From assembly GCA_023897205.1 (NCBI GenBank), contig JAHWDD010000005.1, positions 3,968,001 through 4,032,000 of the forward strand: DNA of 64,000 bases, read 5' to 3'. Under the pieces are notes generated by a model. That model ran no database searches. It was not told the origin of the DNA and saw nothing but the letters and a program-made list of their open reading frames with translations. The position numbers were made by a program, and so were the translations under genes. Of the stretch, positions 47,601 to 58,201 are shown piece by piece; the first letter of the stretch is position 1; each line of letters starts with the position of its first letter. This DNA comes from Exophiala sp. HKRS030. Lineage: Eukaryota > Ascomycota > Eurotiomycetes > Chaetothyriales > Herpotrichiellaceae.

Positions 47601-47923
47601 AGCCAGGACTGCATGAACGATGCCAAGGAGGAGATGGTGGTAAGATTGAGCGTGAGGCTGGCTACATCGTCAGTCGAGGCTACGCCGCTATGTCGGGGAA
47701 AGTCGTAGAAAGGAACTTCCCCGGGTGAGTGCGTTGAAGGCGAAAGGCAAGGCACCTTCACACATGCCGTCTGCAAGAGCCAGGGTTGCGCAGGTAGCAC
47801 GCCTTCCATGTCTTCATGGCAATTGAGTGGCCGAGTAACCAGCCTTCCGGTGCGGGCCCCATACGACCGTATAATACAATACCAGATTAACCACTTTTTC
47901 TTAGTTTTATGTCTTTCGAACAT
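44632..47923 (-). CDS. HET-domain protein with C-terminal transmembrane segments, one-base frameshift in the assembly
   Basis: Reconstructed as one 1,062-residue protein from three pieces: 47923 to about 45705, then (after one missing base) to 45155, an intron 45154-45051, and 45050-44632. The N-terminal 400 residues are a helical region with Cys/His pairs before the HET domain (MRRCAAHDVE, RHECDGNCKF). HET blocks follow: MAYTAISHVWSDGLGNPNEN, FFWMDTLCIPV, IKQIAPIFSGAINTLILD, and WMERGWTLEEGCLAR. The frame breaks at 45702-45707 (TTTGGG); one added base joins HPELGWIP to KDISGNCLTTG. The last exon adds two hydrophobic helices (LAMLVTLLIGISIMCPWIWF and FPIWILILLPNFVVVRFF) and an Arg-rich tail. 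The longest frame opens with TTG at 47947; the first ATG is 47923. A membrane-anchored cell-death trigger is an inference. Confidence 0.82.
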
Positions 47924-48132
47924 ATGATCTTCTAGGTGTAATGCCAAGGTAAAGACTGATTTCTTGATTGGCGAATCTCTTAAGGAGAACTATTACATTT
48001 GCAGTAAGTGTAACCCACTAAATCTTTAGCGTCCGCCGCAGAAAGCTGCACTGTGTCCAGAAGGGGGAGGGCAGTTTCGAGAACGACTATGTTGCCTCGA
48101 TTACAGGTCTGAAATGATTGTCGCCATCCTCA

Positions 48133-49527
48133 TCAAATGGTGATGACGATCTTCCCTTGAGTTCTGCCCTCGAAAATGTCCCTGAAACCCTCTTCTGCTT
48201 TCTCCAGCGGCAAAACCTTTCCAATATACGGTTTGATACCTTTTGCTGAAACGAAGCTCAACAAATCCACAAATTCTTCCCGTGTGCCAGTATATACACC
48301 TGTCACGTTGAGCTGATTAACGAGAATGGGAAACAAGTCGATTGGAACCGTAGTTTTCCCAGAGTCTGAATGAATCCCACATATCACAACTGCACCTCCT
48401 GGCTTGACCGATTTGATGGAATGATTGATAGTGGCTGATCCAGACACATCGAAGACAGCATCGACCTTGCGTGGAAGGTCTGCGAGAGGTTCGAATGTGC
48501 ATTCAGCGCCAAGTTTCGTCGCCAAAGCACGCTTCTCCGCACTCCGGCCAGTTGTCCAAACACGATACCCTGCGGCAGAAGCGAGCTGTATGAGTGCAGT
48601 TGTAACACCTGTCGCCGGAGACGTTAGATCCTCCAAACCAGAGGTCATGAGTGACTTACCACCAGAAGAACCTTGAACGAGCACAGTCTGTCCAGCTCTC
48701 AAATTGGCCTTGGTGAAGATCATTCGATACGCTGTCAACCAAGCAATACCCATCACACTGGCGGAATTCGCGTCGAGACCTTCAGGTCTGGGAACAGCGT
48801 TCCGCCTGGGCACATAGACGTACTCTGCCAGAGTCCCCTGCACCTTCTCGCCCAGAACGTGTCTTGATGGATCAATGGTCTCATCACCCTTGAAATCAAC
48901 ATCCCCAAGATTCGGATACAGGGAAACCGGTGTGCCATCATCCAAAACACCTGATCCTTCATTTCCCAGGATCATCGGGAATCGAATCTCATGCATCCCT
49001 AGGCCTTGCAGAGTGAAAATGTCGTGGAAGTTGAGTCCAACTGCCTGCATTTTGACCCCCACATACCCTTGTTCTGCAACGGGAGCATTACGTTTCTCAA
49101 TGCGAATCGAAGACAGCGGATCGGCAGCATTGCCACAAGCTGCATAGACCGTACGAATAGTGTCCTTGGTCGAGTCAACATCTCCTTGGATCAATCGTTG
49201 AACCTTTCCATCGCTGAGTGTGAAGGCCAGAAACAAGTCGAAAGGCTCGTGGATGCCGTAACTGGTGTATTCGCCATCCATTTTTGTATGGACGAGAACT
49301 TCAGCCTTGCTGTCACTGGACTCGACTGAGAGGACATGCATATGTCCCTTGGGCGCGAGGACGCCATGTTCAATGAATTGTTTGATAGAATCACCAGTAT
49401 AGCTTTTGCCGTCATCTATAATCTCTGCGTCAGGTTTCAAGGAACTCAAAATAAGATCCAGATCGGCGTCGTTAATGCCATTGATATAGTCTGCGACAGG
49501 GCTTTTTAACACTGCTGGGGATCCCAT
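48133..49527 (-). CDS. SnoaL-like domain fused to an MDR (quinone-oxidoreductase-type) enzyme
   Basis: Exons 49527-48660 and 48608-48133 give 447 residues. Residues 1 to about 125 form an NTF2/SnoaL-like domain (PVADYINGINDADLDLIL, DAEIIDDGKSYTG, AFTLSDGKVQRLIQGD). The remainder is a medium-chain dehydrogenase/reductase: VGLNFHDIFTLQGLG, FPMILGNEGSG, GIAWLTAYRMIF, and the NAD(P)-binding loop VLVQGSSGGVTTALIQLA, which spans the intron. Catalytic zinc Cys/His ligands are not evident, fitting the quinone oxidoreductase branch. The SnoaL fold often serves polyketide or small-molecule chemistry, so a redox/isomerase role on a small substrate is plausible. The 51-nt intron is a multiple of three without stops, so the open frame reads through it and gives a misleading 17-residue insert. 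The true ATG is 49527 (the frame opens with TTG at 49560). Confidence 0.88.
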   Translation of the reverse strand: MGSPAVLKSPVADYINGINDADLDLILSSLKPDAEIIDDGKSYTGDSIKQFIEHGVLAPKGHMHVLSVESSDSKAEVLVHTKMDGEYTSYGIHEPFDLFLAFTLSDGKVQRLIQGDVDSTKDTIRTVYAACGNAADPLSSIRIEKRNAPVAEQGYVGVKMQAVGLNFHDIFTLQGLGMHEIRFPMILGNEGSGVLDDGTPVSLYPNLGDVDFKGDETIDPSRHVLGEKVQGTLAEYVYVPRRNAVPRPEGLDANSASVMGIAWLTAYRMIFTKANLRAGQTVLVQGSSGGKSLMTSGLEDLTSPATGVTTALIQLASAAGYRVWTTGRSAEKRALATKLGAECTFEPLADLPRKVDAVFDVSGSATINHSIKSVKPGGAVVICGIHSDSGKTTVPIDLFPILVNQLNVTGVYTGTREEFVDLLSFVSAKGIKPYIGKVLPLEKAEEGFRDIFEGRTQGKIVITI

Positions 49528-50027
49528 GGTATCGTTGTTAAAATGCTTGAGTGTTGCCAACGCCGAATACTCGGAACTGGAGGGCTAGCCATATTATATA
49601 TGTCTGTGGCAGGTCGTTCTTGGAAGATAGATGTCATGAAATTGGCTTGGTAATAAATACCAAGAAGACGAGCGCGATGGTCATCACAAGCAAATCTTGA
49701 AATGCCCAATTGTGGCTCCACAGTCGTGGAGCAATCAATACTGGTGATTTCTCGCGGTTAACGGTTGGTGGCTGATCTCACGTGACGATTCTTCTTCGTC
49801 CGTCCCCGGACCGGGAGGCCTGGGTAGAGGTTGGCATCGGCCTATGTAAGCCAACGCCGAGACAAGTGATATGGTCATGGCTTAGGCTTACCCAAGCTCC
49901 CGACGGATTTTCGAGTGATCTTCTTAAGCACTTGGGGAGCGACCGTGCCTTGTTCGGTGCTCCAGCACCATCTACCTAGGAGTTCCCTTGACCTGCTGTG
50001 GGGCTACTCCGCCGCAATTCTCTCTTT
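49528..50027. other. intergenic region, no gene seen
   Basis: About 500 bases upstream of the oxidoreductase and downstream of the transcription factor, both on minus. It includes a CACGTGA-type sequence near 49780. Confidence 0.55.
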
Positions 50028-52362
50028 TCATATCGTTCGATGAGGAAAATCAAATCGTTGCTGCAAATCATCAGTGTCCAACCATGAGAGCAATGCATTG
50101 TACGTGGATTCCTTTCCAAAAGGATTAAGCTCGGCGACTAGTCCAGCGGTGCCATTGTCCATGCCATGCTGGGACCCGCCAAAACCATGTTGTATATCTT
50201 GTCGATTTGAATTCTCCTCGCCGACGTTGGGTGTCGCCAGGATTGAAGGACTTGTGGACGATCCATGCCCCACTGCCACAGAGGTGGTGCTCCTTTGGGA
50301 AGCTTTCGAGAGGTCAATACGACTCAATCGCTCCATCAGGGAGCTAAGATCGACAAGCACATTTGCACAGTCTGTCGAGTATTCTCGGTTGCTGCTCAAA
50401 TCAGTGCGAAGGATAGCTATAACGTTCGTCACCTCATTCACCGGTCCATTTGGTTGGCCAAATGCAAGAATTTGGTACAGCTGTAAAGTTAGAGCTGCAT
50501 TGAAGAGATAGTGTATGCTAGTGTGGGAAAGTCGTGCAGGCCGCGGTAGATGCGACAGGGCATGCCACAGATGAGCATTGCGCCTAGCGGCGTCGGCACA
50601 AAGATCTAGTTCGTGTCGATAGGGAACGCTATCGTCAGCCATCTTGCCGTTTAGTATCATGTCTGCAGTGACCTTCTTGACGGCGATGAAAAGGAGCGGT
50701 CTGATTGCAAGTATAAATAGCTATCTCCGTCAGGATGGTCGTCGTGATCCGGTTGAGTACACATACCTGGTTCTGCGCCATATGCAATTCACCAACACCG
50801 CGATCACCGGCTAAGTTTTCCTCCGTACAACGAACTAGGGGCGAAAGATTGTCCTCCCAAGACCTAAGCTTTCCCATAGCCCTTTGGATACACAGTGTTG
50901 TCCGGAACGGCTCTTCCTGGGATCGGGAAATGTCGTACACGTTGGCAACAATATAATTCGAAATCCGTGCAAGCTCGATATGAGCTCGCAAACCCGCTGA
51001 GGGGAAAGGCCCCTGACAATTGTAAGCTCAAAGTACGACAACGCTGCGGATCTGAGACGTACGTTGAGTCTCGAGGTAAATCTAACTTTATCGCTTCATC
51101 CGAGATGAGGGCTGGTCGACCCATAAGGCAACTCAACCATCTGTGGTATTATCAACACCATACATCACCTGTGATAACTACTTCCACAACGTACCGGTCA
51201 AGGACATAGATCGTCCAGAAGAGCCGTTTTCCTTTCTCGTCGACCATCCAGGCTCTGTGGACCCCATGCACAATCAAGATATGCATCGCAACACTCACAT
51301 AAATGTACGCGGCATCCCGTCGGTTGTTATTCAATAGGTAAAAGCTGAGCAAGGCCAGGACACTAGCATCACTGACTAAAGAGACATCCAGAGGATTCCC
51401 AATAAGCGCCCTTGCGCGGGCAAAGAATGTTTGCCCAAATCCAGATTCCCATTGTGGTGCACAGGAAGGATCGAACAGACATGCCACCGCAAAGGCAGCG
51501 TTGGCAGTTGCCATCGAAGAACCATTATTGTTGCTGGCAGGACCTCTCGCTTCGTTGGGAACTTTGTATTCAGCCAAGACGTCTTCAGGGTCAACCCAGT
51601 AGTAGATACCACCAGACGCAAAGGTGCCATCCCCGTCTTGTGCGGAATGTCGGAGTTCTGTGAGCATCGAGATGGCTTGCTCCTGTGTCGGTCTGTGATG
51701 TGGATCAACATTTGATATCAGCAAAGGCCGACTGTCGTGCGTCTGATACTTTCCAAGTGCGGAAATGAAAGCCGTGTCCGGGTTAGAGGCCTCAGACCAG
51801 GCTGCTTCGAAGGTGAGCGGGAACACGGTGGCCATGTACTCGCGAAGGTGGTTTAGAAACGTCGCCCCGGACGACTCTCCTAGGTATCGGATAGTTCCGT
51901 CGGGGTCTTGAAGAATTCTTCCTTCCCTGACGGTTTGACCGTCTTCTGCGATGTCCTGGTCCACGTCGTGTTGGTCCAAGTCAGTTCGCGCTTCATTCGT
52001 TTGCAGATATTGTAATACCCGCATCCTCTCTCGTTCAGAAGGAATCGCCTCGGCCAGCGCTCGCTCAAGTAATGCACATCTCGCGTTGAGTGACTCGATT
52101 TCTCTCTTGGGCAAGGTCACAACTTCTGCAACAACCGGATAAATACAATCTCGAGATGCTTTCCGACATCTCTCACACGGATGTCCACCAGAACATTTTG
52201 CACGTCGAACATTGCAACTGTTGCATCTGAGCGGCCGAGCGGAGTTGATTAGATAACTTCGAAGCTTATAAGGCGGCTGGGATGAGCTTACGCCTGAGCA
52301 ACCCTTTTCCTGGCCTCCGTAGGGATCTTATGTCTTCTTGGATTTACCGGTAGTCTATTCAT
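50028..52362 (-). CDS. Zn2Cys6 transcription factor with fungal_trans domain, one-base frameshift in the assembly
   Basis: Five exons: 52362-52292, 52226-51195, 51140-51063, 51012-50767 and 50720-50028, giving 706 residues if one base is restored. The zinc cluster spans intron 1: CNSCNVRRAKC, then HPCERCRKASRDC, followed by a coiled-coil linker (EIESLNARCALLERALAE). The fungal_trans domain is clear: FPLTFEAAW, GHPLDVS-like GNPLDVSLVSDASVLALLSF, MHILIVHGVHRAW, LFWTIYVLDRWLSCLMGRP, SDEAIKLDLPRDST, AGLRAHIELARISNYI and LFILAIRPLLFIAVKK. After intron 3 the frame is off by one; an extra base in the run at 51001-51004 gives DSTGLSPSAGLRAH, the usual reading. It lies beside the glycosidase and transporter and may control them. 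Confidence 0.87.
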
Positions 52363-52844
52363 TTTGTGTTCGGGTACAGGAGCCTGACGCGTTGACCAAA
52401 ATGTTTCGCATGATGCTTCGTCCAGTCCTAGGGCGTTTTAGCTAATCTAGTGGCTTTTGAGAAGGCCAAGAATCGACGAGGATTGCTAATTGAACTGTCT
52501 ATTGCGTCCCTTGGATAGCATTGTTGCACAACGGAAAGAAGGCAGTGTTTTTGCGCAGCGGTGATTTACATAAAACAAGAGACCGCGACCTCGTTAAGGA
52601 AGCTCAAATAAGTAGAAGTATGCCTTCCAGGCGATATGACCAAGCACTTAGGTAACTAAATTGGTTTAGCAGCCCCTCCAGCCTAGGCAAAGGCCAAGTC
52701 TGTCAAGGCCGGAGATTTCATCTGTTTGGGGAAGACTGCCTAAGCGAAATCAAGTTCCCCCGGTGCGTGCCAGTGCCGCCTTCATCGAATCACAGGCAGT
52801 TGCCAAAGCCACCTGCAAAGAGTCGATGAAGTAGTGAACTCTCC
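52363..52844. other. intergenic region, no gene seen
   Basis: About 480 bases between the transcription factor start and the glycosidase stop, both on minus. Confidence 0.6.
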
Positions 52845-54903
52845 TCATAGATATCGTTCCCTGTTCCCATCTTGGAGCAATCCACTTCCTATCATCGAGC
52901 CAGGCCAACTGAACCACGCCTTGCTTGTGCATTCGCCTGTGTGACCATCGACAGCTTCTGAGAAAGTGCCATCCCACAGCATGGCACCGCATATCTTATT
53001 CCACGCCTCCGATTCTGCCTGTTCATCCCCTATCAATTGAGCATATCTCCAGCTCTGGAAATAGCCTAATGGCCACGGTCCACGGGTATGTATGCTCCCA
53101 AGCCCCCAAAAGGGCCGTCAGCGTAAAATCCACCCACGTTGGCCTTAGAGAAGCCGAATTTCATGGTGTTGTGCCACGCTGTTCTTTGAACATCGCTTAC
53201 AAGAAATCCCCATTGGTGTGCAAATAAGGTAGGAATGTCATTTGCATCGTGGTACATTGTTCGAGCACCACTTCCATCCACCAAATAGGAAAAGACAGGG
53301 CTTTCTAGTTCGGGATGTTGGTGCAAGAAATGGGCAAGTGTAGCACCCCGCAGACTCTGGGCAGAATTCCACAATCTCTTCGACAACGCAAGACATTCAC
53401 CAATTTGCGCTGTAACATCTGCAAGTCTAGTCATTGTTCGCCATAGTAGCACATGACTAGAGAAATGAAATGGATATTCCACTTCATCGTCGCCTGGGGT
53501 TTCATCAGTCGGAAACAACTTGGTAATGGGGTCTTGCTTTGACGCAATAAGATCGAGAACTTGGGTAACGGCGTCTTCGTTCAGTATCTGTTCAACAAAC
53601 TTTCTTTCTTCCGGAAAAGTGTGCCAGAAGTCACATAATTCCAGTAGAGGGTAGCATTGTTGATCCAGCTGAAACACAGGACCATCCTTAGGTCTTCCTG
53701 TCGTCAGATATGATCGATGCCAGAACCTGTGTGGTCTTTGAGCAAATCGAAATACCCATCTCAAGTGACCTTTTACTGTGGATTTGATGAGGTCCGAGTA
53801 GATGTTGGCTTCGCGCGCCGTTGCCAACGCTCCAATCTGTAAGTGGACGTCCATCAGGAATCGCATCTGCCAGCTACAACAAGTCAGTGAGTGCTTTTTG
53901 CAAAAGAGTGAACCATACTAATTATCTCTCATCCACCCCAACGGCAGCGCAACATGGTCAGTGATTACGCATACCGTGCTTTGGGATGGTGTTAGTGGAA
54001 TCGCGCAATTGCCAAGTATATACTCGAGGTTTCTGCGGACAATAAATCGACCACTCCGGTCAGAAACTGGCCAGATGGGAGGAACACTGCGCGAGAGGAG
54101 ATGTTGTACGACGTCACCACAATCATCGTGAGAAACTCCTGGCCGAAGTCGAAAGCTGGCAACCAACAACTTTCTGGTGTTGGGAAAAATACGAATCGTG
54201 CTCTTGTACTCTCCAGTGACGGGTAAGCCATCGATAGTACGAGGAACAACATGTCCACTAAAGTCAATCGGATCTCCGTCAACAAACAAAACCCCTTGCA
54301 AATGTGCACCCAAGTTTTGATTGACGATCACTAGTTGATGTCCACTTGCGACTAATTTCAGGCTGTTCTGGGAAGGCGGAAGAGGAATCGGGCCACCTTC
54401 GGTCAGCTGGCCATATGATGCCCGATTAACGCTAATACCATGATCCATAGTATAGCTAACGTCAACAAAGTTGCTCGATTCTGTGGTGATCTCTGAGGCT
54501 TGGATGACTTCGCCGTCCTCGCTTACTTGCAAGCATGTCTTGATGTGCAATCCCCCTGTTGCATGATACTCGACACTGGCTCGGCCGAGTCCTTCCAAAC
54601 TCACCTTCCGCTCACTTGCGTTGACGGCAAATCGTATGCCAAAGCCCGGAGTGTCCGACTGAACCGATCTGAGCATGCGTCCACGATAGCTTCGAACATA
54701 TAAGGGGTCTCTGAACCTTGTGCCATCGAACTGTTCATATGGCTCAGCCAGTATCACGCCATGCTTTGGATGATAGGCACTGATCTGTAAGATCTAAGAC
54801 GCAGGTCAGTAATCCTGTTCGATATCCGTTGGTTCATCCGTACCGTGCCGTAGAGATCTGTAGATAGCGAAACTCCCCGGAAGCCAATATCAAGCGTTTT
54901 CAT
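52845..54903 (-). CDS. six-hairpin glycosidase, GH125-like, one-base frameshift in the assembly
   Basis: Exons 54903-54844, 54793-53919 and 53873-52845 give 654 residues when one base is restored. The N-terminal half is a beta-sandwich-like region (GFRGVSLSTDLYGT, ISAYHPKHGVILAEPYEQFD). The (alpha/alpha)6 catalytic part starts near residue 300 with LPLGWMRDNYWQMRFLMD, resembling the WLRDS..Q motif of GH125 exo-mannosidases, then VFQLDQQCYPLLEL, YPFHFSSHVLLW and the late TSKAWFSWPGSM motif near residue 625. No signal peptide is seen, so it is likely intracellular. The frame breaks at GGCC 53071-53074; one extra base joins YIPVDRG to PLGYFQSWRYAQLIGDEQ. The start at 54903 (MKTLDIGFRG) is the best guess; earlier in-frame ATGs exist. 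Exact GH family and substrate remain open. Confidence 0.8.
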
Positions 54904-55526
54904 CTGCTTTTTGTTTGGGCATAAAGTCATCGACATCATCATCGGAGGCTGCCCCATCTGCCAGCACATTCACAATACCTATGTGCAGTCTAGAGCTTAC
55001 GAAGGAATTTGAAGACTCCAAGAGGCACTTCTTGAAAAGGACTTCTGGTTTTATCACAACTATCAGGGTCCTTGATACCACGAACGGATTAGTCCCCATT
55101 GGAGGCAGACGGGTACAGCACCCTGTTCTATTGCCCCAGATTCGTCAACGCTTGGCGCACGGATACTGTACCCATACTTCCATATTCGCCAAGGTGAAAA
55201 GCGTCTCCAAACGTCAATCCATGGCTTTGCTTGCGTCCTCTCCACATTCGAGGGCGATAGACTTTGGCCCGCATAATCTGGTATTCGAGTTGCTGGGGAT
55301 TGCCACGTGAGAACTACAGAAACGACATCGCAAGAGGGTACGGTACCCCCTCGATTTACAAAATACCCTGTCGAGGACTATTGTGCTATGACTTAAAAAC
55401 ACGCATTTTGCACGTCGTTTCGACCGATGATGGGACGATTCACAAGATCTCGAGTAACTGCCTTCTTCTGAGCTGCAAAACCACCCACAAGCTCAAATCC
55501 AACTGAAACCAGTCATACTTCCAAGA
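54904..55526. promoter_or_regulatory. bidirectional promoter region between glycosidase and ACS transporter
   Basis: About 620 bases separate the divergent starts at 54903 (minus) and 55527 (plus). Minus-strand frames here (for example 54890-55099) show no known family. Co-regulation of the two genes from this interval is an inference from the layout; I see no clear CGG-triplet repeat site. Confidence 0.45.
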
Positions 55527-57421
55527 ATGACATCTGCACAGGAGAAGACGGACCCGGACCATGCTGAGACCGGTTCATCAATACTTCACATTGATCCTGA
55601 TGTTCGTGAGAATATTCCATCGGGACATGTGCCGACAACAAGTGAGGAAAAGGCTTTAAATCGAGCCGTGAACCGGAAGATGGATATCTGGATGCTACCT
55701 TTCTTGTCGTCGCTGTATCTGATGAATGGCCTTGACAGGGGCAATGTTGGAAATGCAGAAACTCAAGGTACGTCAGAAAACATCCTAGCATAGTCACGCT
55801 AACTCAGAAGGCTTCACACGCGATATTGGGGCGAAACCGGACGACCTCAATCTTGCCGTTAGCCTCTTCTTCATTACCTTCGTATTGTTTCAACCGCCTT
55901 CGGCCGCTCTAGGCCGCTGGCTTGGACCAAAGAACTGGATCCCCATCATCATGTTTGCTTGGGGAATTGTAACAATAGCCCACGCCTTTGTAACGGGTAG
56001 AGGTCAGTCGTTCGACTTCAATGTATCCTCCATGTTTTAACCCTTACAGGATCCCTGATCGCTGCCAGACTCCTGATCGGAGTTTTTGAGGCAGGGTTTT
56101 ATCCAACTGCGGTGGGATATCTTTCGACCTTCTACACTCGCTTTGACTTGGCTGTACGCATCGGTCTATTCTACGGACAGTATGCCGTTGCGGGTGCTTT
56201 CTCAGGCTCTATTGGTAAGTTGGAATTCCGCGCCTGTCCCTTTTCGATGGCTGCTAATGGATAAAGCCTTTGGCGTTTTCCACCTCAAGCACAGTGCTCT
56301 CAAGAATTGGCAATATCTGTTTATTATCGAAGGAGCTCTGACATGTGCTATAGCTGTCGTTGCATGGTTCTGGATGCCTTCGGGGCCAGGGAAGGCTTGG
56401 TTTTTGAATCCTAGACAACGGGCCTATGCCGCTGAACGCATCCGACTGGATAATGCAATGTACATCCAACATACCTACAGTGAAAGTGGCATAGAAGAAG
56501 ACAGACTGACCAAGCGAGATGTGACTGAAACCGCAAGAGATTGGAAGTTGTGGTATGTACTCTTCTTCAACATTCTAGCAAGTGTTCCAGGGCAAGCATT
56601 CTCGGTGTTTTTGCCACTGGTGGTTGCTGGGTTGGGGTACTCATCTATCCAAGCCAATTTGGTAAGAGAAGGCGATTGATCCCGCAAAAAACTGCTCACA
56701 TGAGGTCCAGATGTCTGTTCCACCCTACGTATGTGGTGCTGTAGGACTATATATCTTCGCTCTGAGCTCTGACAGAAGGTGCATTGTTCTTATGATGATG
56801 AATTTCGTGTGCTGACTTGGTGTAGGAAAGAAAGAGGGTACCATATAGTTTGTGGCTTGCTCGTTGCTTTGATCGGGTTAATTGTCACTGTAACTATTCA
56901 AAGCCACGGGGGTAAATATGCAGGGCTTTGCATCCTCCTTTTCGGGAGCTATGTCTCCGCGCCGTTGACGGTTGCATGGTTGAGCGGCAATACTCCTGGT
57001 AAGCTCTTCGATCTGTGGGACAAGAAGCAGTTGTACTTACTATTCGTGCGTCAGAACCCGGGAAAAGATCTCTTGTGCTGGGTGTGAACGGCTTTGGCAA
57101 TCTCTCCGGTGTGATTGGGGCGCAGCTCTTTCGCAAGTCATATGGCCCCAAGTATCTCATGTAAGTCTTCTCAACAACAACCAAGGAAGTATTGTTCGCA
57201 TGAATTCTGATGAGTCACGATCTGCAAGACCATTCTATGTCACGTTAGGTTTTGTTGCCGTTGCCTTGGCGGGCTACATCGCCTATCGATTTACGTTGCA
57301 GGCAGTGAACAAAATAAGGATTGCAAAAGTTGCAAGGATGACACCAGATGAAGTGGAAGAGGAGCGCACAACCACGCTAAGGTATGCCGACCGGAAGTAT
57401 ACTTTCATCTACGGTCTGTAG
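55527..57421 (+). CDS. MFS transporter, anion:cation symporter family (Dal5/Tna1-like)
   Basis: Eight exons (55527-55767, 55808-56002, 56050-56214, 56267-56661, 56711-56778, 56826-56998, 57055-57160, 57229-57421) give 511 residues, all junctions in frame. Landmarks of the ACS family: NRKMDIWMLPFLSSLYLMNG at TM1, DRGNVGNAETQG, RLLIGVFEAGFYPTAVGYLS at TM4-5, SALKNWQYLFIIEGALT, and the NTPEPGKRSLVLGVNGFGNL loop late in the protein. Fungal ACS carriers take up organic anions, vitamins or amides such as nicotinate, allantoate, pantothenate or acidic sugars by proton symport. The substrate here is unknown. Divergent placement from the glycosidase suggests it imports a related compound. No frameshift was needed in this gene. 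Confidence 0.92.
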
Positions 57422-58201
57422 TGGGCCTGTAATTTAGGCGATTGTCGATGGCATGCTCAGATGCGAGTTCTTGAATGGAGAGTGCGGGGCTTTTTGACCA
57501 ATGAGATATGCTTCAACGTGGGGGCCAAACCATTTCTGGGTCTCGCCTCAGGCGGCTCCTCTGCATCAGTTTTGCCTGGTTAATTCGAGGCTTGTCAATC
57601 ACAACCCACCCCTCAGTCCACGATACATCTGATCGTCACTCTACCAAGACATTCTACCAAGACTCGCATTACCTACACTATGCGCAATGAAGAACACAGT
57701 AGAATATTTAGCTCTTATGTGCTTGCCAGCTGCAAATGCCCTTCGCCCACAAGGATTCTGGCCTGAACCTTGGAAAAATCAAAGCTGACACAGAACGTGT
57801 TTCGAGGCTGTGACAAGCCTATGCATGCTTAGGCGAAGTTTAAGCATAATCTGCCTAGCAATATTGCCGAAGTGGCTGATTGATGCTCGTGGAATGGCCC
57901 GCTAACAGATTTGGCCCTTCAAATTCCCGTCTTGACTTTGCAATTTAGCTGCAAGACGGCAGGGTCTCCAGTAAGAGTCGAACTTCCAAGATGTCCATCC
58001 TTGACAATGCCGCTAGAGCTTAGGTTCGGCTCGCCAGACTCTGAGAAACGCCCTCCGTATTCGCATTACTCTACTTTCGAGTCTGCACAGAAGTCATGGC
58101 AGCGGCGTGTTGGCACAGTACGGTTGTTAAAATGCTTCCAGGACGCATCTCTTGCTCACTAATCTCCTCCCCCAAATCCTTCTCTGTCAGCTACTGCAGA
58201 A
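57422..58201. other. intergenic region, no gene seen
   Basis: About 780 bases between two plus-strand genes; unrecognised short frames only. Confidence 0.55.
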
